DNA from: Myrmaecium sp. VS I D KN 1
Lineage: Eukaryota; Ascomycota; Dothideomycetes; Valsariales; Valsariaceae
Direction of reading: 5' to 3'
DNA: 64,000 nt
Assembly (NCBI GenBank): GCA_019775845.1
Contig: JADQAV010000044.1
Location: forward strand, 1 to 64,000
Positions within the stretch are counted from its first letter, which is position 1. The number at the start of each line of letters is the position of its first letter. The position numbers and the translations under genes are program-made. This document shows positions 53,222-64,000 of this stretch, piece after piece. The notes beneath the pieces were generated by a model. The model did not search any database. It was not told the origin of the DNA and worked only from the letters and a program-made list of their open reading frames with translations.

Positions 53222-53742
53222 CTGTCCGGGTAGGGGTTGTTAGGTCTTAGCGTGTGAAGGGCGCTCAGTGTGTAAAACGCCTGATGGTGTTGCACGTAGT
53301 ATTTCCGTACGTCAGCTCAGGATGCTGGTCCAGGAATTCGGCATTCTCGCGTGGGTGGATTGGCGCTATCAGGTTTACTAATTGCTATGGGTTGGTCTTT
53401 GTATGATACTCTCTCCAATCTCAAGAAAAGTTTCCAATGTTCACAAAATTATCTCGTATTTGGACTCATATGTCCGAGACCTTGTGCGTGTGTTCATGTT
53501 GGGCCTTATTGCCTGAAGAGATGTCCTTGAGAGAGTAGGGTCACATGACGATCCCTCGTTCGACGATCCAGTAACTTCCGTAGCCCGCCCGTCAATAAAT
53601 CGCCTCCATACCCTTCGTCAACCCCGAGAAGCAACTCTACTTTCCCCATATTACCTGCTTTCGCGACTACACTCAAAAACAACTGTTTACGATAGTTCAC
53701 GATTGCTCGACCTGCACATCTTCTACTCCTTCCTCGGTCATC
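53222..53742. other. Intergenic between helicase and Rad6 genes
   Basis: No gene seen. It holds the helicase 3' UTR and the Rad6 promoter. Confidence 0.5.
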
Positions 53743-54413
53743 ATGTCCACAGCAGCACGCCGCCGTCTGATGCGCGACTTCAAGGTGAGCAGCTCCATGC
53801 CCTATCGCACCGCAAGAGGCCTTGAAAAGGCAGCTTGGACGCTCCCCATGTGAGGTGTACCTGATCTGTTGCTGACTTGGTTTCTCCGATGTAGCGCATG
53901 CAAACTGATCCTCCCGCCGGTGTTTCCGCATCGCCAGTTGCCGATAACGTCATGACTTGGTATGGCGCCCACCTATTCGGTTTTTGAAAACGGTGGCTTA
54001 CGGAGTCTAGGAATGCGGTCATCATAGGTCCGGCCGACACACCTTTCGAGGATGGTACTTTCAGGCTGGTCATGCACTTTGAAGAAGCATACCCCAACAA
54101 GCCCCCCGGGGTCAAGTTCATCAGCCAGATGTTCCACCCGAACGTCTACGGCACTGGAGAACTCTGTCTCGACATCCTACAAAACCGCTGGAGCCCCACA
54201 TACGATGTCGCAGCTATCTTGACAAGCATTCAGAGGTAAGACCATGCATGAGCCTGTTCTCTGGCGACTCGGCTGACAGACATTCATAGTCTTCTTAACG
54301 ACCCGAACACATCGTCTCCTGCCAACGTTGAAGCTTCGAACCTTTACAAGGACAATCGCCGTGAATATACCAAGCGCGTCCGCGAGACCGTCGAGAAGAG
54401 TTGGGAGGACTAG
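53743..54413 (+). CDS. rad6: Ubiquitin-conjugating enzyme E2, Rad6/Ubc2
   Basis: Four exons: 53743-53784, 53895-53959, 54011-54235, 54290-54413; 151 residues, the family length. Introns are 110, 51 and 54 nt. The E2 fold is complete: [20 protein letters not shown], then [19 protein letters not shown] with the HPN motif and the active-site Cys88, then [16 protein letters not shown]. The N-terminal [13 protein letters not shown] helix, used with Ubr1 and Rad18, is nearly universal in Rad6. The protein ends at KSWED without the long acidic tail of the yeast form, as in other filamentous fungi (UvsJ, Mus-8). Role: with Rad18 monoubiquitinates PCNA for damage tolerance, with Bre1 monoubiquitinates histone H2B, and with Ubr1 acts in the N-degron pathway. 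The two-residue-phase introns place the first exon at 14 residues. Confidence 0.97.
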
Positions 54414-55214
54414 TACTGGATTTTCTTGTTGGGGATAGTCTAGCGGCTCTTTTCGAATGGATGTATTACGGATAAGGTTGGCGCACATGTGCTCAGAAGC
54501 ATAGGAGGATTCAATTGCTAGTAGTGTTGTCTTTCAAGCATGGCGTCAAGGACACGGGCGTTGGAGGTTCGCAGTACATATTCTTTAACCTTCTTAAACT
54601 CGATCTCAAGTATCCTTTTGTTTCTCTGTCGATATGATTCGTGGTGCCATGTCCCTTGCTGGAACGGGTTGCAAGTAAGTCATGAAGAGAGTGTACAGTT
54701 TTAAGCTATAAACCTATATAGGTATTGTATGCTCGAAGCGGACCGACAACGGCGTTTCTCCCCAACAGCAAGGGTGCAGGAGACCCTGCGGGCGGCCTCG
54801 CGCTAACTAGTCCCAGACCAATCTCCAAACAGACCGACAGCCACCAAACCATCAACATCCTGAAACACTCTCAGCACCCTGGCCCCCTGCATGCAAGAGT
54901 GTCCCGGCATCGTCTTGCTGCTCTCTTTGCTCCCACGCAGGGCTGTCTTTTGAACTTGCTGGCGGCGACTCTCTCGCTCAAGATTTTGCTCACCACCCTA
55001 CGAGCTTCTTCGGGCCCCCTTACCAAATAAACGCGGAGGCCACCCCGGTTGCAACCCAACACCACCTGTGCAACCACGGCTGTGTGCGTTCACCGCAGCG
55101 GAAGCACAGGGGCACGGCAACACCCGCGCGTGTGTGCCACCAGACACTTTTTAGGATTCCATCTCCAAAGGACCTGCCCTCTGGGCCAAGGGCAACCTCT
55201 CTACAGGAATCACC
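54414..55214. other. Intergenic between Rad6 and kinesin-1 genes
   Basis: No gene seen. It holds the Rad6 3' UTR and the kinesin promoter and leader. Confidence 0.5.
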
Positions 55215-58200
55215 ATGGCGTGAGTACCCTAGATAATCCCAGGAGATAGGGCCAGATAGCTGATCATATGTCTTTGCAGGAGCTCCAACACCATCAAAGG
55301 TTTGGGAAACCCTGCCGCCGACGTAAACAATTGAGATCATGTACTGATATCTGCTGCGTCACAGTTGTTGCTCGGTTTCGACCGCAGAACAAGGTCGAGA
55401 TAGCAAGTGGCGGTGAGCCCATAGTGAGGTTCGAGAGCGAAGACACATGTGCTATCGAAGTATGTAGACATTCGAGCCTCAGCAACCACGACGGGCTGCA
55501 ACTGTAGGCTGCAAGTGCTGACGATGGCTTCAGTCCAAGGAGGCCTCCGGGTCCTTCACCTTCGACCGAGTCTTCGGAATGGACTCGCGACAGATGGATG
55601 TGTTTGAGTTCTCCATTCGACCTACTGTGGACGATATTCTCAATGGGTATAACGGCACGGTATTTGCGTACGGTCAGACCGGCGCGGGTAAATCATACAC
55701 GATGATGGGCAGCGATATTGACGATCCGGAGGGCAAGGGTATTATCCCGCGCATCGTGGAACAAATCTTCGCCAGCATCCTTTCGAGTCCAGGGAATATT
55801 GAGTATACCGTGCGCGTGAGCTACATGGAGATCTATATGGAAAAGATTCGAGATCTGCTGGCGCCGCAGAACGACAACCTACCAGTCCATGAGGAGAAGA
55901 ACCGCGGCGTCTATGTCAAAGGCCTGCTGGAGATATACGTCTCCAGCGTCGCTGAGGTGTACGAAGTGATGCGGCGAGGCGGTCAAGCGCGTGCGGTTGC
56001 GGCCACGAACATGAACCAGGAGTCTTCTCGGTCACACTCTATATTCGTTATCACGGTCACCCAGAAGGACGTGGAGACGGGTTCGATGAAGAGTGGGCAG
56101 CTGTTCCTCGTAGATTTGGCCGGTAGTGAAAAGGTCGGGAAGACAGGCGCAAGCGGGCAGACCCTCGAGGAGGCGAAAAAGATCAACAAGAGTTTGAGTG
56201 CCTTGGGAATGGTCATCAACGCCCTAACGGACGGGAAGTCGAAGCACATCCCGTACAGAGATTCGAAGTTGACCAGAATCCTGCAAGAATCACTCGGTGG
56301 TAACTCTCGGACTACGCTCATCATCAACTGTTCTCCGAGCAGTTACAACGATGCTGAAACCGTCAGCACTCTCAGGTTCGGCGTGCGTGCGAAGTCTATC
56401 AAGAACAAGGCGAAGGTCAACGCCGAGCTGAGCCCGGCAGAACTCAAAGCGCTGCTCAAGAAGGCGCAGCATCAGGTTACTACGTTCGAAACTTACATTT
56501 CCTCTTTGGAAGGCGAAGTGCAAGCGTGGCGAGGGGGAGAAAGCGTGCCCAAGGAGAAATGGGCTGCCCCGCCGTCCTCGGAGCTCGTCTCAACCAAGAA
56601 GTCGACAGATCAGCGACCGCGCTCGGACACACCATCAAGGCTACAGAACGAGTTGAGGAAATCGGATCCTCCTTCGAGGCCGGACTCGCGGGCAGACTTT
56701 GAGCGTGCCGGCACCCCAAGCGTGATCCTGGAAAAAGACGAGAGAGAAGAATTCCTTCGCCGGGAGAACGAACTGCAAGACCAACTCGCGGAGAAGGAAA
56801 CGCAACTCACGAACGTGGAGAAGACCTTGCAGGATACAAAGGAAGAGCTCAAATACGTTAAGGAGCGCGAAGGGCGGATGAGCAAGGAGAACGAAAAGCT
56901 GACCTCCGACGTGAACGAATTGAAGATGCAAATCGAGAAGATCAACTTCGAGACTAAGGAGGCAGCCATCACCATGGACAGCTTGAAGGAAGCCAACGCT
57001 GAGCTGACAGCCGAACTCGACGACGTCAAGCAACAACTCCTGGACGCTAAGATGAGTGCCAAGGAGACCAGTGCGCTCTTGGACGAGAAGGAGAAGAAGA
57101 AGGCAGAGCGGATGGCGCAAATGATGGCCGGTTTCGACCTTGGAGGGGAGATCTTCAGCGACAACGAGCGTAGCATTCGGAAGGTCATCGAGCAAGTGGA
57201 CTCCCTCCACGAGACTGCTGCGGCTGGCGAGGCTATCGCCCCCGATGCGCTTCGCGAGTTGAGGCAGAAGCTGCTCGAGACTCAAGGCATCGTCAGGCAG
57301 GCGGAGCTGTCCGTGGCTGAGCGCAGCGAGCAGGATGAGATGCACCTTCAACGTCGTGAGGCCCTTGAACAGCGTCTGGAGACGCTGCAGCGAGAGTACG
57401 AGGAGCTTCTCGAGCGTAACCTTGGTGAAGGCGATGTCGAGGAGATCCGTAACAGGCTCGCGGACGCTTATGCCGCTCGCCAGACCTCGCAGGCGGAGCT
57501 GGTCGAAGAGCTGAAGAGCGACCTTGCCCGCAGAGTTGAAGAGAGCCAGAAGCTGCGAGCCGAGGTCGAGGACCTGCGGCAGAAGGTCAAGAGCGGTGCC
57601 TTGGCCAACGGCGTTGCTTCGAACGGCATCAACGGCAAGACTGTCCAGCAGCAGATTGCCGAGTTTGACCAGATGAAGAAGAGCCTCATGCGGGACTTGC
57701 AGAACCGCTGCGAGCGCGTGGTGGAGCTCGAGATCTCTCTGGACGAGACTCGTGAGCAGTACAACAACGTGCTCCGCACGTCCAACAACCGTGCCCAGCA
57801 GAAGAAGATGGCGTTCCTGGAGCGCAACCTGGAGCAGCTCACGGTGGTGCAGCGGCAGTTGGTCGAGCAGAACAGCAGCCTGAAGAAGGAGGTTGCCATC
57901 GCGGAGCGTAAGCTCAGCGCGCGCAACGAGCGTATCCAGTCGTTAGAGAGCCTGCTCCAGGACTCCCAGGAGAAGTTGACGGCGGCGAACCACCGGTATG
58001 TGGCCTGATTCCCCTCCCCGATTGGCAACACTAACCCTTCGCTCCTTTATAGGTTCGAGGCCCAGCTCACGGCCGTCAAGGAGCGCCTCGAGGCGGCCAA
58101 GCAGGGCAGCACCCGCGGCCTCGGCGGCTTCGGTGCGCCCGCCGGCGCCGGCACGACGGCCAGCTTCGCCAGCTTCGCCGGCGGCGCTGGCTCCCGCATT

Positions 58201-58326
58201 GCCAAGCCCCTCCGCGGTGGCGGCGGCGAGGCCTCTGCCCCGGTGCCGGTGCTGTCTGGCCTGCAACAGCAGGAGAGCACTGGTGGTGGTAAGCGGAGCA
58301 GCTGGTTCTTCAACCAGCGTTCGTGA
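55215..58326 (+). CDS. kinA: Conventional kinesin (kinesin-1 heavy chain)
   Basis: Five exons: 55215-55219, 55280-55299, 55365-55459, 55534-57995, 58053-58326; 951 residues. The first coding exon is five bases (ATGGC) and the second 20; together they give MASSNTIK-VVARFRPQNK, as in fungal kinesin-1. The motor has the P-loop GQTGAGKSYT, switch I NQESSRSH and switch II DLAGSE, then the neck (VRAKSIKNKAKVNAELSPAE) and long coiled coils. The tail carries the autoinhibitory IAK motif (GSRIAKPLRGG, about 907-917). Fungal kinesin-1 moves toward microtubule plus ends without light chains, and carries vesicles, dynein and tip components to the hyphal apex. All introns have GT..AG ends; the donors of exons 2 (GTTTGG) and 3 (GTATGT) differ in strength. 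Confidence 0.96.
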
Positions 58327-59124
58327 ATGGAGTCGTGGGCGAACATGGGTTCCATGGGTGCTCTGTAAATGTGATTGGGGGCGGGAGGCTTTTTGGTATG
58401 GGCATGTCGGTGGGGTGTGGGAGGGCTCGCTGCGGCGATTTATGTATGAGAGGGATGACGCATATGTGTGCATGTATGTATCTCGTTGTCACGCCAGATG
58501 AGAGGGTAGGCAGAGGGGGAGCGGGGGTGATTAGGGGGAGTAGGTTGGTGATGGTGATGGAGCGGAAGGGGCTCTGAGGAATGAGGGACGCGGGAAACGT
58601 TGGATCATGAAGAATGAAACGAGGTTTTCTTTTTGTTTTCTGTCGACGACGGTGGAGAAATTCATTTATGACTCTAGACTTGCTTGCTTCTATAGATGAG
58701 GGAGGGCTGCGCATGAATGAATGAAACTTGATTTCTTTCTAGCTGTTTCTCTATTAGTCTTTATTCCGTTCTCCCTTAGATTTCTATTTCCCCTTGGTGA
58801 ATCTAACAAGACGAGGTAGGTAGACACATAGGTAGGTGGGTATAGTCAGTTAAGGAACGACTCTTCTCTTCTTCTCTTCTTCTCTTCTTCTCTTCTTCTC
58901 TTCTTCTCTTCTTCTCTTCTTCTCTTCTTCTCTTTTTCTTTCCACACCCTCCCTCTCCTCGTTCTCTCGTCCTTCCTTTCTTTTTTTCTCCTTTCCTCTT
59001 CCGTCCTCTTCCTCTCCCCCTCTCTCCCGCACTCTACTACACCACTACTACAACGCTACCAAACCAGAAGGGTCGGAGTGGTCGTGCTACTTCCCACAGC
59101 ATGTGTGCCAGCGCCAGCGTACAT
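58327..59124. other. Intergenic between kinesin-1 and the mucin-like gene (convergent)
   Basis: No gene seen. It holds two 3' UTRs and the TCTTCTCT repeat listed separately. Confidence 0.5.
58861..58935. repeat. Period-8 TCTTCTCT microsatellite
   Basis: About nine copies of the 8-base unit TCTTCTCT in a pure pyrimidine strand, followed by less regular pyrimidine sequence up to about 59030. Confidence 0.9.
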
Positions 59125-60643
59125 TCAACCACAAGAACGTATCCGCAACGGCGGAGAAGCAGCCGTCACAGGCGCCGGCAGCAGCGGCGAATGTCCCGGC
59201 TCGTAATCACTCCCAGAGGCAGGCCTCACAGGCATCATCGGCGGCGCCGAAGTCGTCCGCTCATAGCTATCCGCTCGTGGAAAAAGCGAGCTGATCCCCA
59301 GCCCCACGTCTCCGCCACCGGATCCAGTCACAGGCGGATCGTACAAATACGCCTCCTCCGGGTAGACTCTCTGCGCCGAGCCTGGACGCTTATGCCGGCG
59401 CCGGCGGTGGCGGAGAAGGTAGCTGATCCCGGCGGCGGCGAGTAGTGCGGCCCCGCAGGCGCCGAGGGTGAGGCCAGCGATTTGGCCGGGGGTGTGCAGC
59501 GCGCTGTTGGAGCTGCTCGTTGCCGCTTGCGCGTTGAGAGTGCTTCCTGCTGCGGCGGCGGTGGTGGTGGTTGGGCTGGGTGGTGAGGATGTGGATATGG
59601 CTGTGGCTGCTGCTGGGGAGAGGGTCGATGGCGTGTGGGTTGTGGAGAGTGTGGGGATTAGGGTGAGTGTGGTGGAGGAGGAGTGGGAGGAGGAGGAGGA
59701 GTGGAAGGAGGAGGAGGAGGCAGCGGTGCTCATGGAGATGCTTGGTGTGGAGCTGCTTGTCAGGGTTTGCTCTGCTGTTATGCATTCGCCGCTAGGGGTA
59801 CTAAGGGGGATGGTCATAGGCGAAATTGAGGAGTGAGAGATAGTACTGTTCCCTGTCGATGAGGAGGCGATTGTTGCATAGCTCGAGATCGGGGCTGTCA
59901 TGGGAGAAGTGGTTGAGGAGTTATATGTCGTCTCCGATGCGTTGCTGACTCCCGCCGGCACAGTCACAGGAGGGTCGGACACATTGCCGACTACCGACAC
60001 GCTTGTAGAGGAAGTCAAGGTCCACCCTGCCGAGGTGCTTAAAGGCGAACCATCCAAGCTTGTCGATTCCGACACCAAAGGCACAGTGACGTTACCACCG
60101 CCAGACACCCCAGGAGCATCTCCAGCAGCGGTGCTCAAGGGCACTGCAGTCGTCAGGCTCAACGACGCCGTGCCATTCGATCTCACAACCCACGATTCCA
60201 GCGCCGCCGCCAATGCCGACGCGGCCGACGGTGGGAGTGCAAGTGTCACCTGGGTGGGAGTGAGAGTCTGGGTGCTCGCCGAGGCGGGCGGTGTTTCGTT
60301 CACGACGACTACGATTGCTGCGGTGGAAGCTGTGGCCGGACCGGTCGTACCTGGTAGCCAGGGATGGTTGGAGAAGCTGATGGGAGTCGTCTGGTGCGGG
60401 ATCAGAGGCGCCCAGGCGGTGGGATCGAGCTGGCTAAACCATGTTGCTGGTCTGGGTAGGCTTGAAAGGGATGCAGAATAGGGGGAGATGGTGGCGATGG
60501 TGGTGTTTCGCCAAGGGATATCTGCGGTGGTGTGTGAGCGTGGATGAAGCACGATGGGGGGGAGTGAACGCACAGTGAGCGATGGAGAGGGTGGATTGGA
60601 GCAGCAGGGTGAAGAAAGGACGGTGACGGGCTGATGCCCACAT
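59125..60643 (-). CDS. Mucin-like single-pass (type I) membrane protein, function unrecognised
   Basis: Two exons: 60574-60643 and 59125-60521; 488 residues. The first exon supplies a signal peptide (MWASARHRPFFTLLLQSTLS then IAHY) in a frame different from the long open frame; a 52-nt intron (GTGCGT...CGCAG) joins it to IPWRNTTIATISPY. The ectodomain has several N-glycosylation sequons (NTT, NETT, NSS) and becomes almost pure Ser/Thr/Pro before the membrane, as in heavily O-mannosylated surface proteins. One membrane segment (IAGLTLGACGAALLAAAGIS) and a basic stop-transfer (RHRRRRHKRPG) precede a cytosolic tail of ~90 residues (YPEEAYLYDPP, SYERTTSAPPMMP). The plan resembles cell-wall stress sensors, but no WSC or other known domain is seen. 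The longer single-exon model starting at 60783 lacks a signal peptide. Confidence 0.72.
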
Positions 60644-61688
60644 TGCATCCTCGTCCCGTGTGAAAGAGGAGGCTTGACAGGCGTTGGGCAGGTGGTAAAT
60701 GACAGGATGGGAGAGGAGACTGATCGGCTCGTGTCCGGATACGAGCGTCCTCGGATAGGGAGAGATGAGAGGATGGTGTACAAAGACGATGGACAAGGAG
60801 ACTCAGTAGGACATATCAGACGAAGGATCAGGAACTAGGCTGCTGCAAATAAGATCGAGAGAAAGGAGGAAATAGCAGAGAATATAGAGAGGACGACAAT
60901 AGGAGAAAATACAGCAAACACGCATAAGCAAAGTAAAGATGGTTCATCCGATGAGAACATAATGAAGACGGTGGCTGTGATAGTGGCGATAGTCCAAGAC
61001 AATACACATACAACGCCAACACCGCCGCTCGAAGGTGTTGGGATGTAAATATACACCGCCATAAGTATATGTACATGTATAAATGGATCTATATGGCTTG
61101 CCTGACAGCCTTAGCGACGAGGCTGGGCCGCCATGCTGTGGGTGAGACGGGAGGCGAGCCAATGAGATGCGAGTGGCTGACCTAAGAATAACTTCAGCCG
61201 GGGATCTCATTCACGGACTACCTGACCTTGTTATACATATGTATCCGCTTACGCTGGGTGTGAGGGAAGAGTAAATACGTATGGCTGAAAGAATAGAGAG
61301 AGAAGGAGAAGGGGAAGAGAAGAAAAGAAGAAAAGGACCAAAGAGAGGATAAAGAAAGCTCAATCACGACTCCAGACGCTTCTTCCCTTGCTTTTTATAT
61401 GCCATTCGCCATGGTAGGACGAGCAGGGCAGGCCTAGCCATCCTATCAACGTCAGCATGATGATCATTCACATCTGGATATCAGAGCCAAACCATGCAAG
61501 CTAATGCACACATACATACCTCCCTCCGCATCCAGACCATTTTCCTTATGACGATGCGATGCCAGTGTGAATAGAAAACCTCCTCATCACCATCACCACC
61601 GGGTATCACGGTATCACCACGCCCTCACACTTCTTCCCATCCACCCGTCCCTCCACACCACGCATCCCACCAGCCTGACCACCTCACC
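60644..61688. other. Intergenic between the mucin-like gene and med1
   Basis: No gene seen. It should hold the promoter of the mucin-like gene and the med1 3' UTR. A purine-rich tract lies at about 61280-61350. Confidence 0.5.
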
Positions 61689-64000
61689 TCAGCAATACTC
61701 CCTCCGCACCCACTCAACCCACACCCCCAAATCGCCCAGGAGATCCAACGCCCTCGCCATACGCGCCCGTCTCCGCATCTTCCCCTCCTCATCCTCCTCC
61801 CTCTCCACCCCCTCCCCACGCTTCACCCCCACCCCCAACCCATCATCCACCACCGCGATCTGCCCATGCATCCCTACTTCCACCGCAACCCACACGATCC
61901 CCAGATCATCCTCCGCCGGGGCCGGGTCCGCGCCGCCGCTGCCGTCTAAGAAAGCATCGATGCTCTCGACCGCATCCAGCATCGTCGAATCGCCAGCCTC
62001 GGCCACCACTCCGTTCGCCTGGCCAAAGAAATCCTGTACCCGATCATCCTCTGCCTCTTCCTCCTCCCCGTCTTCCTCCGCCGGGGTCATCATCTCCACA
62101 TCCTCCCCCACCCCATCCCGGCGCAGCCCGCGTACCTCCCGGGGAAACACCACCGTAAACGCGAAATGCGGCACAAACGCCGTGACCTTCACATCCACAT
62201 CCAGCACGCCCTGGACCTGCCCCTTATCCCCCCTATCCCTCCTATCCCTCCCTTCCCCCTCCTCATCCCCACCTCCATCCTCCCCACCACCAAACATACC
62301 CCGCAACAACCCATTCACCACCGCCCACTGCCGCAGCACGCCCAACGCCTGCACCAGCTGCCGCGGATGCGCGAACGGCATCTCCTCCAGCACCCGGCCG
62401 AACTCCGCCTTCGTCACGAACAAGGCGTTCCGATGCTCATGCTGCGGCGCCGAGGCGACGCCCGTCGGGACCACACGGCGACTGCGGATCTCGCGTGGCG
62501 CGCCGGCGGCACCATCCACACCCATGCCCACCAGCGCGCCGGCGACGGGGTCGGCTGCGCTCGTTGGGGATGCAGTGGAGAGTAGCAGCCCCTCCACCGT
62601 CGTCGGTCGGATCGAGTCCTGCGGGATCTGCGCGTCGACCGCGCCGAGGAGCTGCACGGCCGTCGCAAGCGGCACGACCAGCGGCGGGTGCAGCTTGGCG
62701 ACGAAGCGGACGTTCGGCTGCGCGCCGTGGGTGCCGCCGACGCCGACGCCGACACCTACGCCGCCAGTACCACCAACCCCACCGCTCGCTAGGTGCTGCG
62801 CCGCGTCTGGGGGCGGATGGTGGTCCCCGCCGCTCTGGAGGAACGTCGGCGGGGGCTCGAGCCAGTCGATCAGCGCGGCGGCGCCGTGCGCGGGTTCGCC
62901 GTCCGGCGGGAAGAGACTCTCCGCTGCCGCGGCCGGCTTCTCCACCGCCGGGGAGAGCCAGGCGTCGGAGATGCGGATGGCGGGGTAGAGGCTCGCGGGG
63001 GAGGCCTCGGTCTCGATGACGAGGGAGTACACCCGGTGGAAGGGGTGGTGGTGGAGGCGGTCGGGCGCGGCGGGGAGGTCGGCGGGCGTGGTGTCGACGT
63101 CCATGCGTGTGTCGCTGTCCTTGGTCGTGTCGTGTGCTGTGGGCGCCGTCGTGGCGGGGTGGTCGAGGTGCTGCAGCCGGTGCTCCATCCAGTATTCCAG
63201 CGACAGGCCGACCTGCTCGTGACAGTTCATGGCGGGACGACCGCTGCGCTTGCAGAGCACCTCGCGCTCCGCGCGGGCCTCGCGGTGCGGCTTGTGATCC
63301 GGGATCAGGGCGAGCGCGGCCCGCTTCTCGTGCTCGAACAGCCGGCGCAGGCTCTTGTAGACGCCGGAGATGGCCTCGAAGCAGTTGATCCCGTTCGTGC
63401 TCAGCTTGTCCATCCGCGCCAGCCGCTCCAGGTTCACTGCGAACCGGTCCAGCTTGAGGCAGATGCCGTCGAGGCCCGGGCGCGGGCCCAGGTTCGTGAA
63501 CAGCGCGTGGCTCGCCGACTTGCCGAACGCCTCCGTCACGCTCGGGTTCTCCGGGGTGGTGAAGTCGACCCGCTCGACCTTGTTGCCGTTGAACAGAACC
63601 TGCCCGCACGCGATCAGCACTGCTCTCTCCCTTTCCAACACCGTACATCCCAGCCCGCATCATCCCATACATACATCCAACAGCATACAATTGCCCGCGA
63701 TCGCCAACGCCTTCGTTTCGCCCTTCACATCCTCCAACGCATCCAGATGGTAACGCTTACAAAGGCGCTCCACGCCCTCGAAGCTGACCCGGCCCGGCCG
63801 GCCGCCGACGAGCGCGACCACGGCCTCGAGCCGCTTCCGCATCTCCTCGTCGTCCGGCCGCGCCCCGAGCCCGGGTAGCCCGCCGCCGCCGGGCCCCAGC
63901 CCCAGCCCGCTCATCCCGCTCATGCTGATGTGCATCTGCATCCCCATCCCCACCCCCATCCCCATTCCCAGCGCGTCCAGGTTCGCGGGCGAGTCGAAGA
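61689..64000 (-). CDS. med1: Mediator complex subunit 1 (fungal Med1), N-terminus beyond window
   Basis: Two exons are visible: 63675 to the right edge, and 61689-63599; at least 744 residues. The 75-nt intron (GTATGT...GCTGATC...GGCAG) joins GNCMLLD-VLFNGNKVERVDF. Before it, VSFEGVERLCKRYHLDALE and TKALAIAGN match the start of the fungal Med1 domain; after it come LVMx-type helices with LARMDKLSTNGINCFEAISG, then VLCKRSGRPAMNCHEQVGLS and LEYWMEHRL, the strongest family block. Med1 is part of the Mediator middle module and bridges activators to RNA polymerase II. A Met/Gly-rich stretch (GMGMGVGMGMQMH) lies upstream of the domain near the window edge. The C-terminal part has Gly/Asp-rich inserts (GEDGGGDEEGEGRDRRDRGD) and ends in WVEWVRREYC. 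Confidence 0.92.

Noticed and set aside
62437-63690. Minus-strand frame of 417 residues
   Set aside because: Arg/Pro-rich shadow frame of med1; the other frame carries the Med1 blocks.

Overview
The window is nuclear DNA of a filamentous ascomycete (Pezizomycotina). Evidence: GC-rich genes on both strands, short introns (mostly 48-131 nt) with GTRNGT donors, CTAAC-like branch sites and YAG acceptors, and fungal-type proteins such as conventional kinesin with an IAK tail, a CpcB/RACK1 Gbeta-like protein, a Nce102-like MARVEL protein, fungal Med1 and a PB1-ZZ-NBR1 autophagy receptor. I cannot place it to class with confidence. There are no operons, no biosynthetic gene cluster, no CRISPR array, and I saw no transposon.

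Layout, left to right. 1-12.8 kb, all minus strand: a membrane-anchored PLOD-like glycosyltransferase (runs off the left edge), a large J-domain protein, a two-exon AT-hook/coiled-coil protein, and a PSP1-domain protein. 12.8-17.9 kb has no gene I can support. 17.9-20.7 kb: a four-helix MARVEL/Nce102-like protein and a short-chain dehydrogenase (plus strand). 21.5-25.3 kb: a five-exon sterol-glucosyltransferase-like protein (minus). 27.2-30.6 kb: an unrecognised protein, a single-pass membrane protein with two PPxY motifs, and the 71-residue TFIIH subunit Tfb5. 31.9-33.2 kb: RACK1/CpcB, whose third intron carries a U24-type C/D box snoRNA. 33.7-37.2 kb: an Mgr3-like mitochondrial TPR protein divergent from an HMCES/SRAP DNA-protein-crosslink sensor. 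37.2-40 kb: no gene, two assembly gaps. 40-44.4 kb: an isochorismatase-fold protein lacking two triad residues, followed by the decayed remnant of an AlkB-like domain, then a GAAAGTTC minisatellite and a dienoyl-CoA isomerase. 44.7-49.2 kb (minus): SDH assembly factor 2 and NBR1. 51-58.3 kb (plus): a mitochondrial DEAD-box helicase (Mss116-like), Rad6, and kinesin-1. 59.1-64 kb (minus): a mucin-like single-pass surface protein and Mediator subunit 1 (runs off the right edge).

The genes are mostly housekeeping and do not form one pathway. Three loose themes recur: mitochondria (Mgr3-like, SdhAF2, Mss116-like), DNA damage and transcription (HMCES, Rad6, Tfb5, Med1), and cell surface or secretion. 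Exon coordinates below come from reading splice signals by eye and checking that the frame stays open and the protein stays family-like across each junction; no transcript data were available. The most notable signal not explained by protein genes is the intronic U24 snoRNA. I found no undescribed multi-gene system.
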